Shown here one piece after another: positions 13,847-27,112 of a stretch of 64,000 nucleotides of DNA. This DNA comes from Trematomus loennbergii. Its lineage: Eukaryota; Chordata; Actinopteri; Perciformes; Nototheniidae. A program made the position numbers and the translations under genes. Under the pieces are notes generated by a model that saw only the letters and a program-made list of their open reading frames with translations, made no database searches and was not told where the DNA came from. The first letter of the stretch is position 1, and each line of letters opens with the position of its first letter. Where the stretch lies: positions 14,977,173 to 15,041,172 of the forward strand of contig JAAOOA010000028.1 of assembly GCA_012861695.1 (NCBI GenBank), given 5' to 3'.

Positions 13847-15345
13847 CCTTTGTGTTTAGTTTACTATCTTGGGTGCTGTTAATGGGCGTTGCTGTAGGGA
13901 GTGGTACAGGAAGTAATAGATTGGTCTCACAGCTCCCTTGATGCCTCTTAGGAGGTGGGGATGATGGCAATACACCTGACCTCATTAACGGGGCTGACAA
14001 CATTGTTGCCATTTCGGCTGCAGCTTCTGTGCCATCGGTGACCGTGAGCGAGCGTCGGACAGCCATGTGTTGGTAGGGCGACCTGGGTGGGCACGCTGTT
14101 CCCATTGGGTCAAAATTCGGCATGTTTGGTATCATTCCTGGCAAGCCTCCCATACCTGTGGGGTACGCTCCGGCCATCATCATGGGGACAGACAGGTGTG
14201 AACAGTCAGACATAGCCCGTCTCACTGCAGTCCGCTGTGGCAGTTCACTGCTTTGGCTAGTTTTTGTCTCTCTGCTCAAGACAGCACATGATCCCATTCT
14301 CTTTTCTTCAACACAACTTACGTCCTGTGGTGACATGCCTGTTGCGACTCCTTTATCTGTATGGCTTGAATTTTCTTTTTCCATCCTCTTCCCTTCTACA
14401 CACCCAACCACCCAAGGTTGGCTGAGGGTGGAGGTAGGCCTGCTGTGATACGGTCCTTACTTTCAGTTAGGTTGACAGCAGAAGGAGCAGTGCCAGTAGG
14501 CTGTATATCAACTTTACTTTGCTTTCCTAAACATGGCTTGAGCGTTTGATTAGTTGGAGCTCCAACTGAACTTTCTTTCAAACTTCCGAGTAGCCCTTCG
14601 GATGTAGAGGACGTATCAGATTTCTTCTCATCTTTATTCCCAGGGCTTGATCTTGTACTTCCAGTGAAACCAAGATTCAAAGGGGGAGGCAAGCACTGTG
14701 TAGACACTTGAGATCCCTGGATGTCAAATCCATCCTTGTTGCCTGAATAATTCTGTCCAAAGTTAGAGTCTGATGTGGGTTTACGATCTAGCGCAGAATC
14801 CGGGAAGGTTCTTCCAGGTGAGATAGAAGGGGAATGTATTGAAGAAGAGGGGAAGAGTGAGAAGATAAGGGGCTGCTGGGGCTTTGTCCTCTACTCCCTA
14901 ATGACCCCCCTGCCCCTCCCAGCCTATGTCCATCCTCCCTTGGCCTGCCGCCTATGGTCCCATCATCCTCTATTTTCAGTGCTGGCATCTTTAAGCTCTG
15001 CGTTCCTGGTGCTTCTGCCGCCATCCCATACAAAGTCCCCTCGGCCTTGCCCCGCCCTAATTTAGCCTCATCTTCTGATAAAGTTATTTTTGATCCCCCC
15101 TGTAATGCAGCAGCAGCCTGCCCCCCCGGTGCCATCTGGCCTTGGTAGTGCCAGTCACTGCTCCGGTCAGAGGCCAGGCTGGAGGTGGGCAGCGGAGTGG
15201 AGGCCGGGACCACAGGGATGCTGGCACCAGAGAGGGTAGTTGGAGGTTTGTGCTGCTGCGGATGCCCACTGGAAGGTTGTCCGCACCCGCTGCTTCCACT
15301 AATAATGCCAGGCTGCTGCCAAGGCGAGCCAGACAGAAAGGACAT
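13847..15345 (-). CDS. map4: map4 alternative first exon, about 500 codons, two frameshifts
   Basis: Coding-like sequence is continuous but lies in three successive frames. Frame one starts at ATG 15345 (MSFLSGSPWQQPGIISG) and loses sense near 14850. Frame two covers SPGRTFPDSALDRK to about 14420. Frame three covers SSHTDKGVATGMSPQDVS, then RRAMSDCSHLSVP and HMAVRRSLTVTDG. It ends at the good donor AAGG|GTAAGAG in phase 1, which joins exactly to the exon at 7666. Each shift is removed by adding one base to a short homopolymer (CCCC near 14849-14852, GGG near 14411), giving about 500 codons. The sequence 5' of the ATG is purine-rich with no usable acceptor, an in-frame stop lies about 12 codons upstream, and the ATG has A at -3, so I read it as a first exon. 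Use as an internal exon remains possible. Confidence 0.68.
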
Positions 15346-16420
15346 TCTCCCTCTGTTGTCTTGCCCTTTTTCTTGCTAGGTCAGTCTCTTTCCAGTTCTT
15401 TCGTCGTTGTCTTTGTAATTGTTGCTTCTTCTTTATCACTGTCTCCAGGTTTCCTGCTTGTTTCTATCTCCAGTAAGTGTCCTTTTACTCTTCCAGGATG
15501 CAGAAATGTCCTCAGTATCCAAAGTGTTATGAGCTTGGAAAGTACTGTAAGCAATGCATCCTCTCTTTTTTTCTTTAAGATGATGCCTCGGAGTTCTCTG
15601 TGGGTTCAACTGTGCTGATGTGTGTGATGTGCATGTGTTTACAGGCAAGGCAAAAGAGTGCGTGCGAGAGTGAGAATGTGTGTGTCTGGTTGTCTCTGCT
15701 TCTCTCTGAGCACTGCACGGATCAGCTGTGGGGCTAAATTGTACCTTGCTCTCTCTCTCTCTCTCTCTCTCCCTCTCTATCTCTGTTTTCTTTCTCTCTC
15801 TCTCTGACATCACACGGTCACATGACAGCCCGGAATATTCCCTCATTCGCCGGAGCACAATTTCAGCATCTAGCCCCTAGCGACAAACTTGCCCAAGCAT
15901 ACCCACATGAAAACACATGATCACATACATTCACACGCATAGTGGCAAACATGCACACACACACACACTGATCAATGGTTGCCACAGTTTTTCAGCTGCC
16001 ATATGACTGCCACTGTTCACATGTTGATACGGAGTGAGATTCACAAGAGAGATTAGTGAGACATCACTGAAGACTGTAATCATCCTGACTAGACTCTGAT
16101 TGGACTCCCTGATTCAGCCCATGATTGGCCACGGAAGTAAATAAAATAATAAAAGATAATATTATTTTTAAAGCCTATAATCTTTCGCCCTTGACGTCAT
16201 GAAATGGTACTGTATGCCCTGAATAGTGTGCTCTCGTCTTGATTAATTTGTGCCTTCACTGAAATTATTATGTGCGTGCCATTTTTCACCCGCTTACTGC
16301 TTAATAACAATAGTTGACAATAATAATTTGATTAAATAAAAGGTATATTGCATTGGACTAAACTTTTCTTGGCAGTGATTGTGGCTTGCCTGACGTCATT
16401 GCAACATGTTCAGTTGCTTT
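15346..16420 (-). promoter_or_regulatory. candidate internal map4 promoter
   Basis: This is inference. The region directly upstream (minus strand) of ATG 15345 contains a long GA tract (CT on plus, 15752-15807), a TGACATCA near-CRE at 15805-15812, an E-box palindrome GTCACATGAC at 15817-15826, and two perfect CRE octamers TGACGTCA at 16192-16199 and 16391-16398. The exon that follows has no pyrimidine-rich acceptor, which argues for transcription starting here. No TATA box or CpG island is evident. The sequence could instead be ordinary intron. Confidence 0.35.
15752..15807. repeat. (CT)n microsatellite
   Basis: Interrupted CT dinucleotides on the plus strand, GA on the map4 sense strand, about 400 bases upstream of the alternative ATG. 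It may lie in the 5' untranslated region or core promoter of the inferred short isoform. Confidence 0.9.
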
Positions 16421-18271
16421 CATTGTTGTTCCTTATGACATTAAGTTGAGAATGGAACAATGAACACAGACTGTTAATTTGTAAGGTGAGCATCTTGCAT
16501 TGGTGATGTATTCATCTATTGCTGAACAACTAATCACATTGATTAGCTTTACATTAAATCAAATCACAACCAAACTAGCATAATTAGCTTACTGTAAACA
16601 TGTAGCTCAAGATTTGCATCAACCAGCTCCCTTTTTTCTCTCAGGATTAAATGAGCAAACCAGGTATAAAACCCCAGATTCCCAGTACATTCTCATGGGA
16701 CAAAGAGGATTGCAAAGAGATGATCAGTTTGATACAGGCTATAGGCATCCATAACAGCTCAATGAGATTATTTCTAATTATAAATATGAAACTTTTAATT
16801 TGTGTAAGAGACTTCCTGCTGCCTGTTAGTAAGAGATAATTAGGTCAAAAATATTTAATACATTTTCAACGCAAAATTGGATTGAGTTTTGCTACCTGAT
16901 GAATGTACAATAAGTCCAATAGTCATTAGCGTCTCACTTTTTTTAGGGCCTCCATGGTCATTTGACATTGTTATTCTTATGGAAATTGGAGGTTTTTCAA
17001 TTATATCTGCTTTGTATCATGTAAGAATATACCACAAAAAACACAAGAAAGTGAAGCTCAGAAGCAAGGACATTTTGACATGTCATAGCTGAAAAAGCTA
17101 ATAACATTAGTTATGGATGCATCCATGTTGCAAGAGTTGAGTTATTGGCAAGGCTACTTGAATGAAAAAATTGAACTGGGTCATCACAAATTTAATTTAA
17201 AAAAAGAACACCTGTGTGGAACAGGTCAAAATGTCTGCAGTCAAAAACTGGTTGTGTCAGAGCAGAGAACAGCGTGGAAAAAGAGCACACAATTAATATG
17301 TTGGACAAAAGGAATACATTTAAGCTGGACCCTTTAGCTGTCAATATATAAATAGTTGGCATTAGGCAATTCCTACGGTGCCCCTATGTTAATGTTGCCC
17401 AATAACACACCGCTTATAAAGTGTCCAAACTCTTTTTTAGGCCACCTGATTCAATATATAGAACAGGACTATATAAAGCTAGGGTGAGGACGAGTGTAGA
17501 TTTCTACTCTATCCATAAAAGTGGATCCTTCAAGAATGCTGCAATATCCCACTCCTCTCCTCTCAGGATTTGCACTACAGCTTTGCAAGGAGGATTAAAC
17601 CTTTTCTGACGCAAAGAGTCTCAGCCTTTCCTATCTCCATGTTTTTGCCTAGCACTGACTTTCTGGACTTAGCTGAAAAACTGAATGTGTAGCAGCTAAC
17701 TTTCAGTATTGCTCTACTGTATCTACATGAAATTGCAGGCTTAAGTAATACAATTCATAATGTATATCTACATTCTAGGCATTTTGCTGATGCTGTTGTC
17801 AGGGTGACCTTACAGTATGACGTTCTGCACTCATATCACCATCTCCACGCTCGGCAGAGAGCATAAATTGGCTTCAAGGAGTGCAACCATCTGGAATACA
17901 GCAGTCTCTAGTCAAATCATTTCTTCTTGAACTGAAAATTATTCAGGATGCTTAAAGCATTGAGGATCCACATTAAAATAGGGAACTTATACAATATCTA
18001 CCATTAGCATTTTTCATGTAGTCAAATAAATGGTTTTATTATATTTTCAAACTATATGTTCTGATTTTAGATTATTAATTAATTTAATTATTTTGAATAA
18101 TTGTTTTTAAACTTAAAGCCAAATCACATCCAACAGTTCTACTTACAGAGGAACATTCAACATTTAGATTTTCTCTACTGATCTGATAGTTTTACATTAC
18201 AAATACAGAAAATAGTTTTTTGAACAGTGATAGTCCTTGTATTAACTGAGAACAATTTGCCTTGGCCATCT

Positions 18272-18420
18272 AAAGGGGGCCTATTATGCTCATTTTCATT
18301 CTTATGAAAAAATGCAGGGGGGAGTGTGGAGGGAACTTTGGGATTTCAGCTTTCGCAGACCATTTACATGCACAAAAACGAAAAAACGAAATACAGGAAA
18401 GAGAAAACTTCCACACAGCT
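18272..18420. repeat. terminal fragment of the CCTATTATGC repeat family
   Basis: It starts AAAGGGGGCCTATTATGC, matching the left terminal repeat of the elements at 36614 and 52130. No matching right end was found, so this is a truncated or diverged copy. Confidence 0.45.
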
Positions 18421-20828
18421 TGTCTACTGCAATAAAAAAACATGTATACTAACAGATACATGTATAGTAATGGTGTCTGTGTGGTATTAATCTGTTATAT
18501 ACATCCTAGAGCATTGCAAGCTAAAGACTGCTTCTTTTGAACACAGATCTCGTAGCCTTCACACTGTTAAAAGTGAGGGTCCATCAGAAAGTGATCATTG
18601 CTCTCAGAAGACAGAAGAAGCCAAGACAGCCAGTTCACATGAAGACGGTGTAAATGTCTCCAGAGGCTTGAGCCTGCCTTTGAAAACCTGTTTTAAACAA
18701 ATTCCTGATATAACATCCTCACATCTATCCAGAGTTCTTCCCTGCACATAACAGCCAACCGTCTCTCACCAACCCCACTTCCCCCCCAACACACCCCAGG
18801 GCCTGTGCCAACCTAACAAGAGCAGCTTGTCAAGCATGAGTGCAAATGAATGAGTATTATTACATAATCCTCCATAAACAATTTGTCTACTGTAACCACA
18901 GAGGGGGGAACAGCCAGAGAGAGGAAGAGGAAGACATTAGAGTGTTATTCAGTTTCAATAAACTTGGAAGTGAGGGGCGTTATGCAAGATGTGGAGGCTT
19001 CTGTTAACGTTTGGGTCAGGCTCAGGGTTAGGGTTAGGGGTTATTGCTAACATTCAGGTGGGTTACAGGTTAAAGCAGAGAAATGTGTAGATATGACAGC
19101 TGAGGTTCAGGCATTTCAGACAAGAGCGATCCTGAACCTGACCTCCTTCCCCCGTATTCAATTTGCTCCTTCAGAAAATGTGAATACTTTCATGTTATAA
19201 TGAACAAATCAGATAGAAGGAATCTAGCTGGTGGTGATAGGAATGTGTCTTTGTTAAACTAGAATATCTGAAAGCCGGGAAATGAGCTTTGGCTGATACT
19301 GATTGCTCACTGTCCTCATGATGTTTCAGAAAATCGTTACAATGTACTGCACAACCATAGATTGGTTTGATTCAGGGTTTGTGCGTTAAATCGCCCCAAC
19401 CGTTGATTGGTCTCATCCTGTTGAAGATAAAGTGTTACTGTTTAGGCCACTGAGTGTTGTAGCATTGAGCCTTCCTAATCCCTAGTCAGCTGTCATTTTG
19501 ATCCTTTTCAACATTTAGTCTTGTTAATTTGAGCTGTTTCCTGCTGATAGAGAAAGGTTATGTTGCTCTTACCAATTAGCAATAATTGATTTATCAGTCA
19601 TTTTCTCTCAACATGATGCAGATACGTGTGGGTCCGCTCACTTACTCTGTATCTGTATCGTCTTACTTCTATTCGGTGGATAATCATCCTCTGAGTTAAC
19701 TGTTGGTTACAACTTGAGGACTGTAATCGAGGCTATATTTGTTAACGTTTTGTCCGAGTCGCCTCACTGTTTGAAAATCAATGAGTTACAAAAGGCAAAA
19801 CATTTAATTAAAAAACACTCAATTGGGATCTCAATTCTGAAAACACAAAACTATTCTTAAAGATGCACTGTACTGCTTGTGAGTATCCTTAGCACTCGTC
19901 TTCTATACACTGTACGGCTAACACACTGTTTCAATGTGAAACAAATGGTATTTCTCCCTCTCCTGTGGTCTTCTTTAACCATTTATTGGTTTTATCGCAT
20001 AACTTACCATTATTTTTTAGGCTAAGGCTGTTTATATTTTTTCTTTCTTTTTTTCTGTCAACAAATCCCATATGCAAGACCATATAATGAGTTATGTGAG
20101 TTTAGCAGCCTGTTATACAATATATTTTTCCTCTGTGCCATAGAGCGTATTTGTTTGTTGCTCCACTCTCAAATACAATTCCCCTAAGTAATGTTCTATC
20201 AAAATGTTTTGATCACTTTTTCTGCCTCATATTACTATGTATGTCATATCATGTTAGATGTCAACATTGATTTTAGATTACAAGATGTTTCCAAAACTGG
20301 CCTAAAGAACCCAGGTGGCAATGGCAGCCCATAGTTGATTCTCTTGCTCCAGCTTTTTCTATCCATTTTCAGGCTCTTTTCATTAGTATGCTAATGCTAG
20401 ATGGCTGTATTATTCCAATGCAAGGCCTGCTGTAGCTTCACAAAGCCTGGTGCAAATCATATCTGGAAACTTGAATGACTATAAATGTGAAATAGTTAAA
20501 TGTGGTTTCCCAAGTTAAACTGTATAAATCTCTAAACCTTTTGCAACCCTGCTACTAACAAGCTCTCCCCCAGAGACACTGTGGGATACAAACGGAGAAG
20601 GACAACTAAAGTTCAAAAGCAGAGAGCAAAATAACAAGTCATATATTTAGAAAAGGCAGTCGATAGGTCGAATTAAATCTGATACTCTTGTGGCTTTCGG
20701 CTCAGGATTTAATCGCAGAGGTCACTGTTCGTCCTCCTTTTGAAGGTCACAGATTGTTGAACACCAGCTGTAGATGGAGGAAACAGAGAGATAGGAGTCT
20801 ACAGCTGGTTGCCCATGGCGCTGGGCAG

Positions 20829-21280
20829 AAAGAGAGAGAGAGAGAGAGAGAGAAGGGAGGGGGAGGGGGAGGAAGAGAAGGAGGGTGGAGGATCTTGTCA
20901 GACCGGTTCTATTTTTACACTTCGACCTCGCTGACTGTCACACCCAGTCCACCCCTTCTCTATCTCTCCATCCCTCACTCGCGGAGTCTCTTTGTTTCCA
21001 CGGTAACCGCCTCCCATGTCTCCCTGACAACGCAAACCCCCCCACCCCCCAGTCTCCAATGCAGTGATTATTACGGTGCCGCAGCGACACAGGGAGTCTG
21101 GGCAGGAGAGGGGAAGACGTGACGTGGATAAAGGAGACGGAAAGGGCAAAGAGATGGAGGATGGAGGATGGAGGAAAGAGGTGGAGGGGAAAAGGAAAGA
21201 GAAAAGAGACAAGGCGTAGAAGCAGGAAGATGGAGGAGGGTGGACAGGGGGAGGGAGAAAGAGGAATCCGGGAATAGATA
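20829..21280. repeat. GA microsatellite and purine-rich block
   Basis: A perfect (GA)n run at 20829-20853 continues into G/A-rich sequence. A second purine-rich stretch at 21110-21280 holds tandem GATGGAG-type units near 21150-21172. No coding support on either strand. Confidence 0.8.
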
Positions 21281-23042
21281 TAGATGAAATATGATAAGGA
21301 GCAACAGATGATGTTAGCAATAAGGGAGGAATGGAGGAAGTGTTAAAGGGAGGTTATAATGAAATGAACCAAGAGAGGAAAGAGTCTATGGAGGAATGGG
21401 AGTTAAGACAAGATAGAGATTGGGGTGAAAGGGAGAAGAAAAGGAGGATCATTTTTCTTTGTATATATAAGTTTCCCCTAGCATATTTCTCACTTTAATC
21501 ATTTACATTTGATTGGTTGTGGTCTTAAATGAGTCACACATATAGTATCCAATTAGAGGAGTTATAGTAAGAGGTTAGCGTGCTAACCTAATGTTGCTCA
21601 AATCAAGACCTGCATAATTACTTCAAACCAAAACAGAAGATCGGCAGCATCTTCTGGCATCTACATTGTAATTGATGTTAGTTGTTAATGAGTCAGATAT
21701 GACTGAAAAGCAGGAGGAAGGAAACTAACTTTCCTGCTTTCTGGCAACAGCAGATTATAAAAAGAAAGCAAAAGGCATCAAATTCACCATAAATACATGG
21801 TCAAAAGGATGGACAGAAGTGAAAGGAATAGTGCTAAAGTAGGCATGGAGAATATCAAATAGAGACGGATACAGGTGTCAACCTTCAACCAGGTCGTTAA
21901 GACGTCCTTTATGAGATCCTGCAGTTTGCAGCGCTCCCTCATGAGGGAAATTCCACTTTAAGAACATAAAACAGGATGATTGCATTTACCCAGCATGCAC
22001 TGGCCTCACGCAGGCAGATGGTACCCTGAAGATCCATCACATGCAGGAAAATTAAATGAGCCCTCACGTGGGCTTTTCCATTACCCTGCTATTGTTAGGA
22101 TGAATATACCCATACGTCTGGCAGACATTTTCCAAGTCCCAGACATCATGCACCTTCAAAGTACAAATAACCTAAAATGCTACATTATTTAACCCTTTCT
22201 TTTAAAAATCCATCACCAGAACATCACAAAAAACATGTTGACACTTCCTCTACAGTTGTCTTTAAACCTCAATTTCACTGGATCTTTTTGTGACATCTAT
22301 TTTTGCTGATTGTGTGTCTTTCTGGGTTTTCATTTATTTTGACATTTTGCTTGACAATACTCAATAATGAAATATTACTTGGATCTCAACATCTATCCCT
22401 CAGGTTTCTTATTTGTGTGTATATTGCGGTCTTTGTTTGTTTTAATTCTACCTTAAACATCATAGTTAGGTCTCTCTCTGCATTTATCAGTCTAGCTCTA
22501 AGGACTGTATGCTTTTGGCAGTTCAGCAGTAGTGGTGCAACCAATATATCGTTTTTTTTTTATGATAACTCTTGATAACTAATGAGCATGGTCTATAAAA
22601 GTATGAAACATGCTCAGAGTCATGTTTTAGTTTTTTCCTGACAAATAGTGAAAAGAAGAATCACCAGAGAATTGTGATTTCTATTGGCCCACCATTTTCC
22701 TCGCAGCAACAGAAATATAACTATTTGCATGGAATTAATTTCAAATACTTGATTCAGATTTGGGGTAATTTCTAACGTCTCATGTTCCTCACTACACGTT
22801 CTTTGCCTTAGATCGTTGTCAGAGCTGCACTTCTCCGAGCAGACACCAGATGGAGCCAGCGAGCAGTGCTGAGACTCACCCACCCACAAATGTTTTACAA
22901 CCAACACACACTGCAACACCATCTCATCCGCACTGTTAGACAGCCAACCACAACACACATTTGTCCCCAGTGATGAAAGTATCCACTTTGATTCACTCTG
23001 TCTGCTCTCAAGGACAAAACCAGGTCGCCGCCTCTCATTGTT

Positions 23043-23086
23043 TGTGTGTGTGTGTGTATGTGTGTGTGTGTGGTGTGTGTGTGTGT

Positions 23087-23131
<45 letters not shown>
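23043..23131. repeat. (GT)n microsatellite
   Basis: GT dinucleotides broken by TATG and two GTGG interruptions. Confidence 0.95.
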
Positions 23132-23132
<1 letters not shown>

Positions 23133-26100
23133 AGCACTCCCAGCAGAGGAAAAGATGGTTACTTCTTTGCTTTGCTTACAGAAACGCTATCTCCGTCTCT
23201 CTAACACACATGTATACAGTTTATCTTGCTGAATGATGACCACGCAGCAGATCACACACACATACCCAGAAACTCTTATACACACAGGGATGAAAGCCAG
23301 CATACATTCCTGCACGGTAAAAAGTGTGGGTGTCCTTGCCTTACATAAGGGTAAAATAGCCTCAGACATCAATATTGTATGAAAGAGAGAGGATAGAGAG
23401 ATGTGAAGGCAGTACGCAGGTTTATAAATAGACACACACAGTCGGGAGAAAAATAGACACAGGTAGAAAAACAGAGGGGCCGAGCAGATGTCTTCATAAC
23501 ATTGAACCACAAAAGCAGTCAGCTGTCAGTAACTATATTAAAGTCTGTCCACTGATTCCCAGTCTCATTGGGAAACAGCAGCACATTTCACAAGTGACCT
23601 CAATAAAGTGACAAATATATGATGTATTATCTCATCATAATTGGTATGTATAATTAGAATGTTGCTATTGAACGATTAGATCAGACTCAGTAATGTATCT
23701 AGTTGTAGATCTATATGTGGCTGCATATACTGTATAAAAACCTTAGCCAATTAAAATATCATTAATTGTTTATGTTAAGGGATGTAAAACAGTTTTTTAA
23801 AGTGGTGCAACACATCTGCTAAAGATGTGAACTTTTAAAGCAAATTGAGTGTTGGAAAGAACATAATGCATCTTGTTAACATTTACATAATAATTGTCAA
23901 TGTTATTTTGGCCAGTACTCTAACGCTACAGCACTGAGTGGCCAGTTTAAGAGGTCTCATAGAGATCCACAAACTTAGTTATTCCGACTTTATGAGCTAA
24001 TGAATATTAGGGTTAGGGTTAGAAGCTAAAGGGTGAAAAGAAATCAAGTTTCACATAAATGATTTCTGCCTATTAAGTCAGATGGGACAGAAGAACCCTC
24101 TTGTTTAAGGTGCATTTGTCTTGTCAAATAGAGCTAATTTCTCGAGTATACAATGACGCACACTAGTCTAAGACCAACTCATATGGTGTGAAGTATAACA
24201 TAATTATTTTCCAAGTAAGACCATCTGGTAGACACTGAGTGGCATGAGGTGTTGAAAACAGCTTAGCAACAGAATGGCAAGGATGTTCATAATGTAATTC
24301 ATTTGCAGCATTCACTGGGTATAAAGTGACAATCCCTTAAAAGTAACAGACTGATACAGTTTGGAATGCTGACTCATATCAATCATAAAAATAGACTGTG
24401 ATAAAATATCAACATATTCATTAAACAGCTGAATATTAATGTATAGGCTATTCCCGTTTCTGTTTATAAAATGCTTTAACAGTTTTACAGCATTATGAAT
24501 GCAAAACTTGCTTTGGTAAAATAAAGAATAATTATTTTAGAAGAACCTGTGCCTTTTCAGCTAGTCAAAATGGAAACTAAAGAGGGTCTATTTCACTAAC
24601 CCTCTTCTATGCCACATTTAGTGAACATCAACAGTTATATGTAATCAGTTAGAATATTGTTTGTACCAGAAAAGGATTTTGAAGATTTCTGTAATGCTAT
24701 GCTGAGATCAACCTAAATGAAGACACCGGATGCATGTCAATATTGAAGCCTCATAATAGGGCGCAAACAATGATTTCTAACTTTTGAAATAACAGAGTTT
24801 TAGTTCATTTTACTCCATTTTTACATGTTAAACCTTCACTGCCACCTTTGTTAAAACCACACAGGAATATACATGAAATAACCTTAACCCAACAATCACA
24901 GCAAGGTTGTCCAAAGTCTCCAACAGAGCTCCAAATTGAATAAAGATTGAAGCATAAAATATACCAAAAGCAAAAAGAGGAACTTGTCTTACCTGTTGTT
25001 CAAGGTGACATGGTTGGTGGCATTATGAAACAGAGAAAAGGAAGGGGGAGAGAAAAAGACAATGTTCAGCCAGTTCAGAATCAGCTTCAATGTGATTAAA
25101 TCAGCAGCCTCGACAATACAAAGGCCTCAGGGTTAGAACTTATAGTACAAATAAAATTGTGAAGATGCTTCAAAACTCCAGTTAGAATTTCTTCAGGTTT
25201 AAGGATGCTTTATAGACTAAAGGGCAGTTTTGCTTTGTCAGGATAAAGGCCTTTTTATGCGTGTAATTGGTAATGTTTTAGTGCTGGGGGAAGCATAGAG
25301 AGAATCACACTGGACATTAAAGCTTCATTCAGCACTTTGGGATGTTGCCAGAGACAATCATCATGACTGAAACCTGGCATTATCAGGAGGAGGAAGTATT
25401 AGACTGAGCTCATCTCAGGGTTTATCCCAGTGTATAAGAGGTCAAGCAGGCCATACGGGCCGACATTACACTGCTTTAGATGTTGAAGTTATGTCATTCA
25501 CGTGACATTTCTCAGACTTGTCATGTCTGCAGTTATACCAACTGGGGGAAACCCTGTAATTTGAAGGTGGTTAGGTTTACATTAGGGATTACGTATTAGA
25601 CAAGCACAAATTGAATTTTTAAATAAGGTCAAGAACACAGCTTTTTGTTTTGTTTTTAAACCTAAAAACTATTCTGGATCTTTGCAGTGGATAATAAAGG
25701 TCATAAGAAAATGAATGAATATAATTTTAGTATTTTGGCTTATCAAAGAGTGGCCACACAATGATGATGTTGTGATGGAATGCATTATATTCAAGAGTAT
25801 TTATTCTGCCCCCCTCATGTGCACATGTAAAAACAGAGGCGGGGGCAATAAGAAAATGGTGTGAAGATAACCTCAGTAATACTCATTTAGTTGAATTTAA
25901 ACATTACTGTCAAGGTCACCAGAAACTGAGCGGTTGTAGTGAATTGCAAACATTACAGGTGTACATCATAAAATGACAAAAATATATTTACTCAAGGCAA
26001 CCTTATTAAAGGTCTTCCAGAGCTTTGCGACACATATTCTAGCTTTCAATTTTGTGAATGGTTTATTTTTTTGGGGGGTTGCTTTGGTCACTTAAAGTCA

Positions 26101-27112
26101 AACTCTAAGTATTGTCTTACTCTTATCTGCTCTATAGCGGGTAGCATGAGTCAGATTTGCTGCCTAAATCAGAACGTCCTACAATAAGCATTCTGCTTCT
26201 CCACAAAACATCTATAAATGTGAGACTCTTAATGTGGTCACATAAATGACAAACAGTTGTAATATAAACACAAAATATAGACACAATAAACCCAAGAGGC
26301 ATCAAGATAATTGGATAATTTCAGGATGGGCATTTAACAACCACAACCATTATACATTAAACCAATTTTTTTGTCGCAGTCATGTCTACCATTAACTTAG
26401 ATTTAACAACTACAAAATTTTGCTCAATGCAGTTGATAAACTATAACATTGACTTAATACATCTAAAAGGCATTAGCAAAATAGTTTGCCATGCAAGGAC
26501 CCAGGCTATGTGTGTCTTGGTACAGACAGAGAGGAGATAATGTGGGAGGTTACACAGGCAGCTGACAATCAGATGAAACAGGAGACAGCGGAGCAAGCAA
26601 TGCTGGCATAGCTATCAGAAGCAGCAGGTCAGGTGATTCAACTGTTATGATCATGGTAACAGATACACAGAGGCAGGCAGAGGGAAATCAGACAACTTAT
26701 CAGTTTACCCTCGCAGTTTTGTCAATATAGGGCCCGACCAGCACAGTACATTTGTGTCCCATTCTCATGCCATCAGATGATATAGTGGACACAAATGTTT
26801 CTCTGGTACATTTTTGAGATACAATCATATTTCTTAGGTGTTATGAATAGTCGCAAAGAGCCGATTTCTGTGTATGAATATCTAAAAAAGAGATTGAAGT
26901 GGAGCTGCTCTCTATTAATGTGTCAAGCCCTGTTTATTACAAATACATAGAGGAAAGGATCAAGCACCAAGGAGGCCTGGTACTTAATCCACAGACAGAG
27001 AGCCATGCATACAGGAAGACAAACAGTAACTACTTCCTGCTTTCCTAGTCTACAATGATTTTGTTCAAATGATTCTCCATGTTATTCATAATCTTCCCTG
27101 TAGTTCACCAAC

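Larger units (their letters stand above)
16421..27112. other. map4 intron, upstream of candidate internal promoter
   Basis: About 10.7 kb with no supported exon. It holds a GA-rich tract and long purine-rich block (20829-21280), a GT microsatellite (23043-23131), one terminal fragment of a repeat family seen elsewhere in the window (about 18272-18420), and two two-unit TTAGGG stretches near 19026 and 24009. The rest is AT-rich and unremarkable. Confidence 0.65.

Noticed and set aside
15436..15858. A 140-codon minus-strand open frame upstream of the alternative exon
   Set aside because: Its content is mainly GA-repeat residues (RERERE); no coding character, and more likely 5' untranslated or promoter sequence.
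19026..19038. TTAGGG-like repeats (also at 24009-24022)
   Set aside because: Only two units each; far too short to count as an interstitial telomeric array.
20688..21320. Overlapping open frames on both strands
   Set aside because: They lie in a purine-rich simple-sequence block and show only composition bias.
24970..25020. Strong minus-strand donor CAACAG|GTAAGACAAG
   Set aside because: No AG acceptor precedes it within a plausible exon; the pyrimidine-rich stretch runs to ATAATG without AG, so I do not call an exon.
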